A program made the translations under genes and the position numbers. From Sinohyriopsis cumingii (lineage: Eukaryota; Mollusca; Bivalvia; Unionida; Unionidae): DNA of 64,000 nt. Positions 47,252 through 60,299 of this stretch are shown piece after piece (position 1 is the stretch's first letter; each line of letters opens with the position of its first letter). The stretch is taken from assembly GCA_028554795.2 (NCBI GenBank), contig CM068828.1:8501814-8565813 (forward strand), written 5' to 3'. The notes below the pieces were generated by a model. That model had not been told where the DNA came from, made no database searches, and saw only the letters and a list, made by a program, of their open reading frames with translations.

Positions 47252-49322
47252 CACAGATGTCCGCGCTATTACTTTCTTTTTGTATCCTGACAGCTGTTTA
47301 GCTCAAATTTGTAGTCAGAAACCGACAGTTCGTGGACTAATTGTTTTCTGCATTTACCGTGCTAGTATCCCTGCATGAGAACATTGAAAATCAAAATTGA
47401 AAATCAACAGACCATCAAGTCTTTGAGTATATTGAAAATCAAGTTAAAAATAACTTAACCGAAGCACCAGTAAATTCAGTGTCAACAAGTATGATTTTCC
47501 AAGTGGGCCAAGAATCTTAGCCCCTCTATTATACTGGCAAAGGACATGTATACATGCCGTTTATGAATCAAAGTTTAATTGCTTCCGAATTAATTCTGGT
47601 ATTAGTCGCTACATAAATATTTTACTAGAGATTCTGGTACGAACAACTAGCGATACTGTAAGTGACATTAGATTAGGCCTGTAATAACTTTTCTAGTGCT
47701 GTATAAATTATTTATTTTATTAAATACGTAATCACTGGAAAGAGTAAACTATCTGGTGTGGTATAAAATATGTATTTTATTAAATATGTAACCCTTGGAA
47801 AGAGTAAACATTCTGCAAATTTGTAGCTGCAGAGAATACAGTTATGAATTACGTGTATTGTTGCTATATGCTCTTTCAGAATATACCACATATATTAAAA
47901 GCAAAACACAATTGTTAGATTATTAATTTAAAAGCTTGCACTTTGGGTCTGATTTGAGAGAATTGCATGGAACCGCTAAAAAGGCTGTGTACTGGAACTC
48001 AAGGACATACGACTGCGTTGATTGGGTTTAAAATCAAATTATAGTGCATCTGAAACAGTAAAGAGCAGATTCACTCTTCCTTCAGGCTGAATTGTTTAAA
48101 GAGCAATTATCATTTGGGCGCACAAGAGCCAAGGCTCCAGCCATTCCAATTTACTCTAAGGAAGGGCGATAACTCCTATTCCAGGGCCCCATTAGGCGCA
48201 AGCAAATTCCAGAGATAGGTGAGTTTAAATATACATGCAAACATTTAAAGTTCATATTAAAGAAGTCTGGTTCAACAAATCAAACAAATCAAAATGGTGA
48301 AATATATATCGAAATATCTCTATTTGAAAAATAACAACGAAGACTTCAATAACTGATGAACCCAAATAAATGCAAGTTAGAAAATGAATTAAAAGGCTCT
48401 TTATACGTTATGAACTAGAAACAAATTTAGAATGTGCTATGATTCTTGGATTCAGTAAGGCTATTCCATCATCATTTTATCCATTGATATCTTGCAAAAA
48501 GAAGTAAGTACAACCTGTACGCCCATTTGTTTCTGTCTTGTAATTAATTTCATCAGCTGACAATTTTCAGCGATATTTAAGTATACCTGCACCACATTTA
48601 TATTTACGTTAGTAAGCAGCTAGGACAACATTAGGTGTAGGATCCCCTACAGCATGATATACAATAGTACGTCATTCTAGCCCATTGTCGATCACGTATT
48701 TGTTTTGTTCTTCAGGTATTTCCAGACACGCATTTGTGCAATATGAAAATTACTCCAGATGAAATTAAACTGTTTCGTATCTTTGCTACTGATATGTCTG
48801 AAATACAAGTATTTGACATTCAGATTTTACAGCACTAAATAAACATGAAGTTTGTTGACCAATTTGACTAATTCTAGAATATATTTCTTTTTTAGATGCC
48901 AGTAGGAAATCGAACAAACAGATGCTGCCTATCGCATTGCCCAGTCTATTTTGTCGACATAACGTGTCACACTGTGATTTGATAGAATCATCAATGACAA
49001 ATTTTCAAATGCAGTCATGAAAAGAATCTAAAGCTTGCAAGTGAAAAATTAAATTTAGCAAAAAAAGATTTGATCTCATTAAAAGCAATATCAAGATTAA
49101 AATCAGCACTAAATTTAGCTGCAGAACAAGGATAAGGATTTGTATGATTTTCTTTTGATAAAATGTTTCTAGTAGTTTAAACCCCATTAATTAGATCAAA
49201 CAATAAGCATGCGTACCTTGGACACAAGTCAGTAAATTATTATGGATTTGGATTTTCGTTCTTTTTTTTGCAAATACATTGAGCTTCGTTTAACTGTTCT
49301 TTTACACTAAAATGTAATGCTT
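46881..49322. other. Intergenic stretch with a (TG)n(GA)n tract
   Basis: A TG then GA microsatellite lies at about 47194-47248. 'aagggcgataactcc' near 48163 resembles a short motif often met in mollusc repeats. I see no supported exon. Confidence 0.4.
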
Positions 49323-49330
49323 CTCTCCCT

Positions 49331-49370
<40 letters not shown>
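49323..49370. repeat. (CCCT)n then (CT)n microsatellite
   Basis: A pure pyrimidine run of 48 bases. Confidence 0.92.
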
Positions 49371-49373
<3 letters not shown>

Positions 49374-49914
49374 TGTTATTCGAGCTTAATTCTTTGCATA
49401 TCTGTTATCTTTTTTGTCCTATATCTATATCCTCTATCAATTTGTCTCCATTTCATTTGTAACATTTTAATAGCTGATTGTATCTGTGATACACACTGCC
49501 TTGGGCACCTTATTCCTACAGGATACCGTACGTCGCATCCGGCGAAGACTGGACGTAGTCCACTAAAAACATTTTATTTCTGCAGTTTCATTTCAGTTGC
49601 AGCGAAATGTCAAATGAAAATTATGACAGAAATCGATTGCTTAAAATGTATATATCTACACAATGGGAGGCTTACTATATTCACTTACCATTTGGTGTAG
49701 AAACGCATCCCATGTATGTGGGTGAATGCTTAGCATGTGATCTATATTAAGATACGATGTAATTTCTATTTTAGATTATTCTAATTTGCATTTTCCATTT
49801 GTATAGGATGCGCATTCGATTTTGCATCTTTACATCTGTAAATATTTATTTTAATTCTGAAATGTGTTATTTTGAATACTTAAATTTCATATCTTCATAT
49901 TATCTGTGTTTAAT

Positions 49915-52900
49915 ACAAGATGGCCGCTATCGCTTAACCGGCTTGATGCAGCTGTTCCGTTTTTTTGTGCCGTTTTCATGATATTTGTGCTTGTTGCCTG
50001 TCTTCGTCTACGTTTTTGTGTTCATTATGTATTAGCTGTTCAGTTCGTATGTGTTTCTTCATCTCCTTGTTTTGAAAACGAGAACGATTAGACTTTTTCT
50101 CAGCTGTCTTGATCCACTGCTACAACTTCCATTTGAACAAACCGCCATCACGTGATACTCGCCAGTCAAACCGTTCATGCTATGATGGACCCTCATTAAT
50201 TGCTTTAAATGACCACCCCTTGGCTCTCCACACTACATTGTGATCTAGACTAAACGAACTGGGACTACATTCATCAATACCTAAATGTAAACAGAAGCGA
50301 AAAAAGAAACGTTGTTTCAAAGCTGGCCGGCGTAGAACAGGAATAAGAATTTCAGTTATCTCCCTTATGCCCTTTCTGGCTCGACAATTTAAAAATTCGA
50401 CCGTTAATTTAGATAACCTAATTCAAATCCCTATTAATTCGTCAACCTTCGTGTCAACTATCCAAGAGATACCTCTGCGTATTGCATTATTCAATGCCCA
50501 GTCAGTAGGACCACCGGAAAAGCGCACAGAAATAGTTAATTTTATCAACGACCAGAAACATGGCTAAATACGTCAGGCGATGAACCCAAGTGTGCGGATC
50601 TAACACCCACTGGTTACTTCATCAAGTCGTTCCCCCGTAACTCTCGCAGAGGTAGAATTGCTGTCATCACAAAGAACTCATGATCAAACTTCTTAACCAC
50701 ACCACAACATTCAATTTCGACCACACATCGTTTGAACTAGTCCAAACCACATTCACACTGGAGCAAAGGTCAGTCCATTTTTGTTCTGCCTATACCGCCC
50801 TACTCCTAGTAGAAAAAACAAGCTGACTGAATCTCTTTTTGAACCAGTTCCGAATCTCCTTGAGTATGGAAATTCGATAAGTGGCGACCTGATTATTCTT
50901 GGAGATTTCAACTTTCACTTTGACTGTCCCGGAAACCCAAACGCTTCAAAACTCATAGATTCCATTAATGTTTTCAACCTCAAACAGTCAGTTCACCAAC
51001 CCACCCATAAACATGGTCACATTTTAGATGGATTCTTCATAGACCTGATGATAACATTCTACGGTCCTCCCTGGTATCCCATGACCTTGCATCAGATCAC
51101 CTCTGCATTATATGCCATCTTGACGTATCAGTCCCTAACCTTCCATCTTTATCTGCTACAAAGGGAAACCTCTGTATGATAAATAGAACCAAACTAATGC
51201 ATGACATACAAGAAAACGTAACAACTTGCTTACCTCCTACAGCAGAACAACTCGATAACTGCCTGCGTTCATTGCTCAACAAACATGCCCCAGCTACCAA
51301 GTGCAGAGTATCATTTCAAAAGTGTTCTCCATGGTATAGCAATGTTAGGGACCAGCTTCGCACTGCTAAAAGAGACCGCCGTAAAGCTAAAAGGCTTTGG
51401 CTTTCCACCAGACTCACTATTCATAAGCAAATCTATGAAGCCGCTAAGAAGAATGCTACAAATATAGTCCATGCAGCGAAATCACCCCACTACACTACTA
51501 AGATCATGGAAAGTTCTAGCTGCAAAGAGCTCTTCGAGATTACTAACAAACTAATGTCAAGGAACAAATCTACACCACTTCCAACTACCTTCTCTCCAGT
51601 CGTCCTTCCGGACATGTTTGCAAATTTCTTCCGTGACAAAGTACAAACCATTAGAGATAAGCTTGACACCACAATTTCAGTTGATTCGTCGTCACCATAC
51701 AGTTGGGATACAGAATTTGAGCGGCAACCATTAGTAGCATTTGAACCTGTCTCTATGGATTTCGTACGTACAATCGTGATGAAGAGTGCACCAAAGTCAT
51801 GTGAACTTGATCCAATTCCAACATCACTGCTGCTTGAGTGCTTAGCTCCAGTATTGCCTTCACTAACTGATGTTTTTAATACCTCTCTCTCATCCGGGGA
51901 ATTTCCATCATTTTTCAAAACTGCCATTGTAAAGCCTCTGCTGAAGAAACCAACACTAAACCATAAACGATTTAAAGAACAACCGCCCAGTTTCTAATCT
52001 CCCATTCATATCAAAAATCTTAGAAAAGGTTGTTCTATCCCAGCTTGTATCTCATCTGAATTCAAGCAGTCTTTTTAGCAATGTACAATCTGCATATCGC
52101 CCTTGCCACAGTACTGAAACTACTCTTCTAAAAGTAGTTAATGACATTTTTTCTGCGTTGGATAGCGGAAAGATTACAGTCCTCACCCTCCTTGATTTGT
52201 CTGCAGCATTTGACACAATAGACCATGATATATTACTTCACCGTCTTCAGCATGTATTTGGCATTCATAATACAGCCTTACTGTGGTTCAAGTCCTACTT
52301 GGTCAACAGGACACAAATTGTGTCTGCTAATGGAATACACTCCAGCCCAGTTGATCTATGTTGTGGTGTTCCACAGGGGTCTCTTCTTGGACCTGTTCTC
52401 TTCATTCTATACACTCAGTCACTCTCAATTGTCATAGATCATCATCCAGTCTCTCACCAATTGTACGCTGATGACACCCAAATATACAAATCTAGCCACC
52501 CAACTGAAGTTGATACTACCATCCAAGGTGTAGAGAGGTGCATTTCGGATGTGAAATCATGGATGACATGTAACAAGCTGCAGATCAATGATGATAAAAC
52601 TGAGGCCATTCTGATTACAACACAAAGACTTTCTCATTCACATCCTTTACCTCAGACAATAAATATCAGCAACACCAACATTAAATTCACACAATCAGTA
52701 CGAAACCTAGGTGTTACTCAGGAAGTACTCTCACATTGCACCAGCATGTCATGAACATATGCAAGGCTGCATATCTTGAGCTGAGACGCATCAGCTCCAT
52801 TCGCAAATATCTTTCAGTTGATGCCACTAAAACACTTGTGTGTTCATTAGTACTTTCAAGCCTGGACTATTGTAACTCAATTCTGTCTGGTTCATCTCAA

Positions 52901-53512
52901 TATCTACTCCAAAAACTTCAAAAAGTTCAAAATACAGCTGCTCGGATCATACACAGAGTACCACGATCAGAGCACACCTCCCCGCTGTTCTGTACCCTAC
53001 ACTGGCTATCCGTTCGATCCAGAATCAAGCACACAATTTGTTCTCTGTGCTACGTTTCACTGACGGACTCTAGTCCAACATACCTATCCGACCTCACCCA
53101 TGTGTAGACACCAGCAAGATACTTACGCTCCTCTTCTGACAATCGTATACTCATTATTCCTACTATGAAAACAAAGTCATATGGACAGCGTTCTTTTGCA
53201 TACCAGGGCCCAGCAACGTGGAATGAATTGCCCACTGAACTTAGACACAAAGACACGGTGATCACATTCAAGAGTGCTCTCAAAACTCACTTATTTCGAC
53301 TGCAAGAACAAACTTAAAGACCTAATAATGTTTCCTACCTTAAACATTTTCAGCATGTTTTTTTCTCCGTGTTCTAATTTCATGGTGTTTGTTTTTGTAA
53401 TATCATTATATTTTTATCTTATAGGTGTTGTCTGATGTTGTAAAGCGCTTAGAGCTTCGAAAGATTAGGCGCTATACAAAGTCCTCATTATTATTATTAT
53501 TATTATTATTGT
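49915..53512 (+). mobile_element. CR1/L2-like LINE, near full length but broken
   Basis: A non-LTR retrotransposon on the plus strand. In order: a possible start 'acaagatggccgctatcgc'; a basic segment with KCKQKRKKKRC (about 50290); the start of an APE-type endonuclease, IALFNAQSVG (about 50480), and its GDFNFHFDCPGN strand (about 50910); a reverse transcriptase with LLDLSAAFDTIDHDIL, GVPQGSLLGPVLF and YADD (52464-52475); the C-terminal part with SSLDYCNSIL; and a 3' UTR ending 'gcgctatacaaagtcctc' plus ATT units. Frame shifts separate the open pieces at about 50567, 51179, 51997 and 52740, with further stops near 53107, so it is inactive. The CR1/L2 clade is judged from RT wording and the ATT tail. 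Confidence 0.85.
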
Positions 53513-53917
53513 ATGAGATTATGTATTAATATCACACACGTCAACCTTCTGCATTGCATCATTCCATCTTCTGACCATTCATTTGACGACATGTTATAAT
53601 CACCATAACTATACAAATGCATAACATCTTGCAACAGTGAACGTTACAAGGAAGATGCTAGCTCAATTCAATTTGGAATAAAGTAAGTAAAGCCATCTGT
53701 AGTCATAATTGGATATTACTGTAATAACCCATCATGACCTGGATAATGATAACTACGCCGGATGAGGTATGTTGGAAATTCTAAGCAACGATGACACATC
53801 CACTGATCCCCGATTCACCTTTAAGCTACGCATCTCAACAGAGAAAAAAAAGAAAATCCTCATTTAATTTTCTTGCGATCGCAGTACAACTACGTTTGCC
53901 AAATGGCATACTTGTAT

Positions 53918-53952
<35 letters not shown>

Positions 53953-55360
53953 TTATTTATTTATTTATTTATTAAATCCAGTTAATAGCTTGATTCGGGC
54001 AGATGAATTGTTTGGTTAAAGTATAGATATAGATAGCATGATATAAAACACGCCTTGGAGGCAAAGGATTGAGTGACGTTCTCCCTCTGTCTGTTTCCTC
54101 TTTCGTCCGTCCTTCTTTGTAAATATACATCCTAAAACATTGGCTGGAAATTCGACAAACATTTTTAGTAAGTTGTCACCATGGAAAATATAAATATGAG
54201 TGGTAAAGTTATTTTGCTTTCTCTCGATAGAATCTGGAGGAAGTTGTTGGAGAAAGATGTTAAAATGTTATTGTTTCAGATAAGAAAATATTTAACAAAA
54301 GGTTTAGGGATTTGCTATAGCGAGCTAATAAAGCACTGCCTACTTATGCACCTAGCCTCCTTGAATCTAATTGCATGTCTGTTCTTTTAATTGTTATTTT
54401 TTAGGCATTTCATATAAAGCGCAATTAAAAGAAAAATCTTGTTTTAGTTAGCTGATATTTTTGACGAGTCTGTATACCATCTGCAGTATAGTAACCGTCT
54501 AATTTCCTCTTTTTTCTTTCTTATAAAAGCACTTTGTTCAAAATATTGCCCATGTATGGAACGTTTAAGTGTGAAATATTAAGCATATGTATTTTCCTCG
54601 CTGAAACGGACGAGACAGAGGTATGCTTAATCACACTTTTTGGGAAAGTGCTGAATTTGAATAATTCTTAAATAAAATTTTTGAAACAACTGACTTGCTA
54701 ATATAAAACGTTTTGCAAACCATAAATAAAAATCATAACAAGGTCCTAATTCCCGTATGATATTGTACCGGTGATTAAGAAGAAAGCTTCTTATTTCTAT
54801 TTTATATTACATATATAAGCCGGGTTTCCTATTAACGAAAAATTAATACAACGAGTGGTATATCGTTGATACAGTGTACATACTATACATATATTTATTT
54901 ATATCACATACAAATACATATATTTGCCATTTGAACGGAGTTAGATTGACGACAGGCAACTGTGTATTGACTGGGTGAATGCACGCACATCCCTGCCGGG
55001 TGTGTCCGCTACAAAATGTAGTTCTTGGAATTAAGTGGCTATTCACAGTCACCTTTGCATATTGATAAGTTGATTGTTTTCATTTTTGAGTTTCTATTTC
55101 TATTCACATTGATTAAATCAATATAAGTTACACTTATGATGTATATATGAAAGATGGATTTAATGAAGAAGGTAGATTACTAGGCCTTCAGACACATTGA
55201 TTCTTGAATATTGAATTCTCATCAATGCACAAGGAAATTAGCGTGGAATAGAATCTAAGCGAAACGACGACCCAACAAGAGGTAATTAAAATATTTTGAT
55301 GTATTTAAAGTTGATCTAAGTCATTATTCTGCTTTAATTAACATTACAACCGACCATAAA
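53513..55360. other. Intergenic stretch with a (TTTA)n tract
   Basis: TTTA units lie at about 53918-53974. Otherwise AT-rich without recognisable coding sequence or repeat. Confidence 0.4.
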
Positions 55361-55363
55361 TTT

Positions 55364-55365
<2 letters not shown>

Positions 55366-55409
<44 letters not shown>
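55366..55409. repeat. (CT)n microsatellite
   Basis: Twenty-two CT units. Confidence 0.93.
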
Positions 55410-55412
<3 letters not shown>

Positions 55413-55619
55413 CTCTCTGAATTTTTTTTTATCCAGCCCAATTTCTTTTTCTCTCTCACTCAAGATTTCAGCATATTTTGTCCATTGTGCATGAGACGGG
55501 AGGTAAAAACGGAAAAAAGGGATTGAGATTAAATTGTGTACCATGTTAAATTATTTGATTCGGTTCGATCGTTGAATATTTTTCCAGGCTCTTTTCCATT
55601 CTGCCGTGTCGTTCTAGCC

Positions 55620-57660
55620 GCCATACGTTCGTCCCACCACGATGAAACGAGCTAAACACATCTTGTCTCGATGGTTGTTAATTTGGACGAGGCTACTTTT
55701 GATTCTGCGAAGGTTCTCCACCAATAACACTTTTTTTGCGTTATGCGGTCACTTTGGGAAAAGAAACGTGGGATATGTAATGTGTCGCTTTTTCATCGAT
55801 GATGTGAAACTTGTCGTTGGACTGCTCAACGTGTTGAATCTTGACGATGACTTTTGGAAGGTGTCAATTATGATGACCTGCTAACCTCTATCCAAACGGG
55901 GGACTTCAGACTGTCGTGATAAATGGAAAGCGTCAAGCGATCGTCTTGGTTGGTTCGACATTGCCGTTTCAGTGTGGCTAACAAAGAATCACACAAATCG
56001 GTGATGATCACCTCTGTTTTCTCTGGCGGTACGTCTGACCTGAAATCTTTTAATTTCACCGTATACGTGTAGGCCGTGGTTGTAAATTTCCTAGAGGACC
56101 GTTTATCCGTCTCTCGAATGTGATAGTAGTTTTGAGGTGTTACTGGTGGTGGACCTTGGCTTGACGTAGACCCTCTGGGTCTGAAATCTCGCTCACTCAT
56201 GTCATCTTCAAAATCGCTGTCATGGATTTGAACCAAGACTTCGGCTACTGTGCGAGGCGATAGGTCACGTTCCTGCCTCTTACTCCACGAAATGGTGTGA
56301 TGTTTTCATCTTGATTGCAAAATTATCAAATGACTACATTTTAAACGCCATGATCCCCTATATAAATGTAAGGTCAGTGTCTTCCCTATATAAAGGGTCA
56401 GTGTCTTCCCTTCCAGTATTCATTTTACGCTCAATCCTACCAGAAAGATGGAAGAGCCAACACATATTTGTTAGAAGAAAGGGCATTGGTCTTCTGAATG
56501 TCCACAACGTCAAAGTAAGACAAGCTTAAAAAGAGACAAAGGTCAAGATAGCTGTTATCATTGTCAAGAGAAAGGACATTGGTCTTCAGACTGCCCTAAG
56601 AAAAAGAGAACCGACCAAAGAAACAACCGGAAAAACCTTGCAAAAAGGAGGAAGAACCCAGACCCACCCAGAAAGAGAAGAAAAGAAGACGAGAAGAAAC
56701 TGAAGAAGAAGAGGAGAAGGGAAAACCTGTGACAGCGAAGAAATTAAAATAAAGGAGAGAGTGAAAGGAAAAGAAGAAGCGAATGAACTTTCTTAAAGTG
56801 ATGTGTTGTGAAATTTGTTTTTAATGTGTACCAGAGAATATACCAGAAAGAGAAACGAAAGTGTCTCTTGGTTTTGATTTTATAATCATAAGTACCTACA
56901 CTCATGCACTCACACACGTACGTCATGGGGAAAAAGGGATTTGAGTTTTACTTGATTTTGGCAAACATTGAGTATTCTCTTTTTGAGAGAGGTGTGTGGC
57001 CTGAAAATGACCGTTGGGTGTATTTTTTTTTATAAAAATAAACAAACTCGGGAACAGAAGGTAATGCGTTTTAACAGCCTTATCCCTTTGCCACGGCCAA
57101 GGCCTACTTCTGGACCTGCTACTGTCGACGATTTAGTAGAAATCACTGGTGTTGGTATCTCTGTCGTAGTGGACTGTTGACAGGGTTGAAGTGTTTGGCT
57201 CGGGAAGGTCTTTTTTATTTGTCGTATTAAACTGATACATTTGTTTTAGACTCCTTAATTCTGACAGAATGTCTAACAGTATCGTCACCATTTGACGTTC
57301 ACTGTTCTCCTTCTCTTCTAGACCTTATTTCTTCTCTGCTTCTTCTTCTTCCTGTCGTTTTCTTCTTGCCTCTTCTCACTGTTGCTGTTGAATGGAAAAG
57401 GCTTGTTCTGCTTTTTTCTGCTCTTGCAAAATTTAGCCAATTCTTCTTTCTGACTGTGTTCAAAATCATCGACGTACGGTAAGGAAGGAGAAAGCGGAGA
57501 AGGTACTAGTACCGGAACAAATTCTTGTGAAGAGAGAAAATCCGTTAAATCCAATCTGGAAGTAAGAATTTGTTTGCTTCAGTGGCCGCTGCTATGCCAT
57601 CCACGGCCGGTGCACCGCAATTCATTGACTTCGCAGTTTTCGTCATGTTCTAACAATGTC
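55620..57660 (-). pseudogene. Virus-like fossil: probable N-terminal part of a Polinton-type B-family DNA polymerase protein
   Basis: The minus strand has short blocks that resemble the N-terminal region found in large proteins with a viral-type B DNA polymerase in Polinton/Maverick-like elements: a Pro/acidic leader, a Gly-Arg-rich block, a block ending in an 'S-L-K-x-P-V-W-I' motif, and a block with a 'D-x-x-C-L-A-R-x-x-V-V' motif. The polymerase core is not in the window. The piece is broken several times and also interrupted by plus-strand zinc-knuckle sequence, so it looks old. The family call comes from memory of the motif and is uncertain. Confidence 0.4.
56440..56740 (+). pseudogene. 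Gag-like CCHC zinc-knuckle fossil
   Basis: The plus strand encodes CYHCQEKGHWSSDCPKKKR, a complete CCHC zinc knuckle, with a related, degraded KGHWSSECP copy just upstream and a long Lys/Arg/Glu-rich tail downstream. This is typical of the nucleic-acid-binding end of retroelement Gag proteins. No reverse transcriptase, integrase or long terminal repeats are seen nearby. It is a broken fragment lying within the polymerase-like fossil. Confidence 0.5.
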
Positions 57661-58110
57661 ACTGCGCACAGACGCTAGCGCATCTATGTGACGTCACAGG
57701 CAGCTCTGTTCGGATTGGAAGACAGACTCCGGATTGTAACTGAATTTTGTAACGGGTATTGGGATTAGTGAAAGAAATCAATCAGTTTCGATCCGCTCTT
57801 CCACTATAAATAACTGCAGTTTACCTCATTCCATTCACCTGTTCTCGTCACAAGATGTGGACTAACGTAGAATCGTCTACCCTCATATCGTCGATGCTGT
57901 TAGACCCGGGCTGTATCATGTGTGTCAAATCATCATGGGCTATTACCAATTTTACAGAGACAGCTCTTTGGAAACGAAGAATCTATGTGGAGAGGCAAGG
58001 ATGTCTGAAGAGAGTTTTAATCTACGGTCCAGATGTCTAACGAAGTTTGAGAAAGAGAAGAAGACCTGTGCGATGTTTCCTATGTTAACTCAGTGGTGTT
58101 AACAAAAAAA
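57661..58110 (+). promoter_or_regulatory. Divergent promoter-like spacer of the fossil element
   Basis: Between the minus-strand fossil and a short plus-strand open stretch (57855 onward) lies a spacer with a canonical TATA box (tataaata, 57805-57812), about 45 bases before the first ATG. The downstream frame shows no domain I recognise. It probably belonged to the same virus-like element. Confidence 0.35.
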
Positions 58111-59912
58111 TGCCATTTTCAGGGCAACTCACCTATCTCGACAAGATGCCTATTCTCTCTTGCCTAAAAAAATATTATTTTGGTTGTATAGTATAATTTG
58201 TATGTCTATGTCTCTAACCATGTCTCTATAACTATGTCTCTATTATATTTGTCCCTAGAGTAGCGCATATTCAGGTCAGGCCCTTGGAACACTGTTCCGA
58301 CCAATTAAGATCAGCCCTTGCAAAATTGTTACCATTGTTTCCCCAGTAGCCAGTACCGTGACATTTCCTCTCTCCAATTCCCCTTGTGTATAGACAGTCC
58401 CAATCCCATGTCGTTATGTTCAATTTTCGTTGCCGCTATACAGTCCCACCCATGCTAAATCACCTTTGTCGCCATAGGGCGAACACCAAAATTTAATATT
58501 AAGGTGTCAGTGTTGCTATATCGTCCCCATATACTACTAATAATAGATGAGCCTGTTATTGATAATTTGTCAAATCATGGATTTTAATCTCCTTTGCAAT
58601 GAGCAGCTTCAGTATAAAACTGGATTAATGAATACAGAGAAATTATTAAAGATGTGTTTAAAGTAGACGAAAAGCAATATAAGTTATTTAACTCTCATTA
58701 AAAATTTGAAGAAGAGACGAATAATACAAGAGTTAACAGTGAATGGCATCTGGGGCTGCCCTACATCTTGAGCTGTAAGCCGAGCAGTTTTCATTACAAA
58801 ACTCACAATTTTCACCCGTCTTAGCTACTTAATTCTCATCCACGTTTTTCTTCTTTTTTTCGTGCTCTATTTTTTGAAAATTTTTAAACACACTTTATAA
58901 GCTCTTATGTTTTACATTCTTTACCACAATGATGTTCGTACCAAATAATGCCACATGTTTTCATCGCCATGGTAACACAACTATACCCTCATCATTAGAG
59001 GCATTGTTTAATCTAGCCTTTTAATACTAAATATGTTGTTGCAATCGTATCAGGAAGTTCTCATCAGGGTCATATCCTTGCTCAGTATTATTTTCACCAT
59101 CGATTTACTTACCTGCGTTCTCGATGATGGCGAATTTTAAAGTTAAAACAGATTATTTATTTTTAAAAATTCGATTAACGTTTGATGTGGTGTTTTGCTT
59201 TGTTCTATTTCAAGTTTATCATGAGGTAATCGCAGTACACATAACCAGTAATTTTCGTATCAGAAGATAGAGGTGAAATATATACCCAGTCGGCGATAGA
59301 GTCCTTCTTGCTTAGCAGACTCGCCCGCACTGCTACCCAGTTATTTACTCCCCCCACCCTTAAAACAGAAACGCTCCAGATTTCATAAAGCAAAATAAAT
59401 AGAAGATTATATAGTGATATTCCCAGATCCCATACACAGAAACATGCATGATAATAAAAAGAGAACTTACAACTGAGAAAAAAATATTTTCATACAGAAT
59501 AGAGAGAGAGAATTTTAAATTCGTTCCCTACTGAGGTTCAGACATGGTACCCCTATTACCTGCACCCATTGCCTATCATGTACCCAATACCCTCTCTATA
59601 AATAGAAAATCTTCAAAAAGGATATTTCATTTGCTTAAATATACCGGGTAAAGTTGGAGTTCTTGGGTATTACCAACATAATGTCACCTTCACTTTTCGG
59701 GATGGCAAACTGTATAACAATATCCTCGCACCATCAAAGATAATAATACAACCCTCGTTAACGAACTATCTTTTTACAATTTCAGACAAGCCATCTTTCT
59801 TTACAGACAATTAAGAAAAATAGCAAGAAATGCAGTAAGTATATTACTTCCCTTTAACATAAGTCTATAATACACTTTATTACTTTGCACGTACTCTTTG
59901 TCTCAGCTTGCG
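58111..59912. other. Intergenic stretch, nothing recognised
   Basis: 'tatgtctct' recurs four times near 58200-58245. Otherwise I see no exon or repeat family. Confidence 0.4.
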
Positions 59913-60151
59913 GGGCCCCGAGTGGCCAAGTGGTCTAAAACGCTCTCCGTTACGGATCACTGCCATCTCACCTCTGTCTGAGTGGGTTCTAGTCTAAGAT
60001 TCGGCTAATGTGGGTATGTGAGAAAGCTTGCCAGTATCTTCTCGTGGGTCGGTGGTTCTTTTTGGGGTTTTCCCGGGTTCTTCCTCCACCATTAATACTA
60101 GCCACCATGCTGAAAAATGGCGTTAAACCCTACAACAACAACAAAAATAAA
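59913..60151 (+). mobile_element. SINE family 2, full-length with target-site duplication
   Basis: Head 'gagtggccaagtggtctaaa', B box 'gggttctagtct', body and CAA/AAAAATAA tail as in the copy at 45328-45570, with several substitutions. The flanks 'ttgtctcagcttgcg' at 59898-59912 and 60152-60166 are a perfect 15-bp target-site duplication. Confidence 0.95.
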
Positions 60152-60299
60152 TTGTCTCAGCTTGCGTTGTATAAATGAATGTTTATGAATGGCTGGAAAT
60201 AAAAATGAACTGTATTTCAATAAACCATTCATTGTTCTCAAGACTTATTTTCGTTGTAAAAGATGGTAAATTTGGAACAAAAATGAAAACACTTTTTCT

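Noticed and set aside
47136-47378. Plus-strand open frame of 80 codons
   Set aside because: It is mostly TG and GA microsatellite translation and has no domain.
59913-59990. tRNA-like sequence with A and B boxes
   Set aside because: It is the head of a SINE with body, tail and target-site duplication, not a tRNA gene. The same holds for the heads near 3600, 15590, 35290, 40020, 45330 and 46400.
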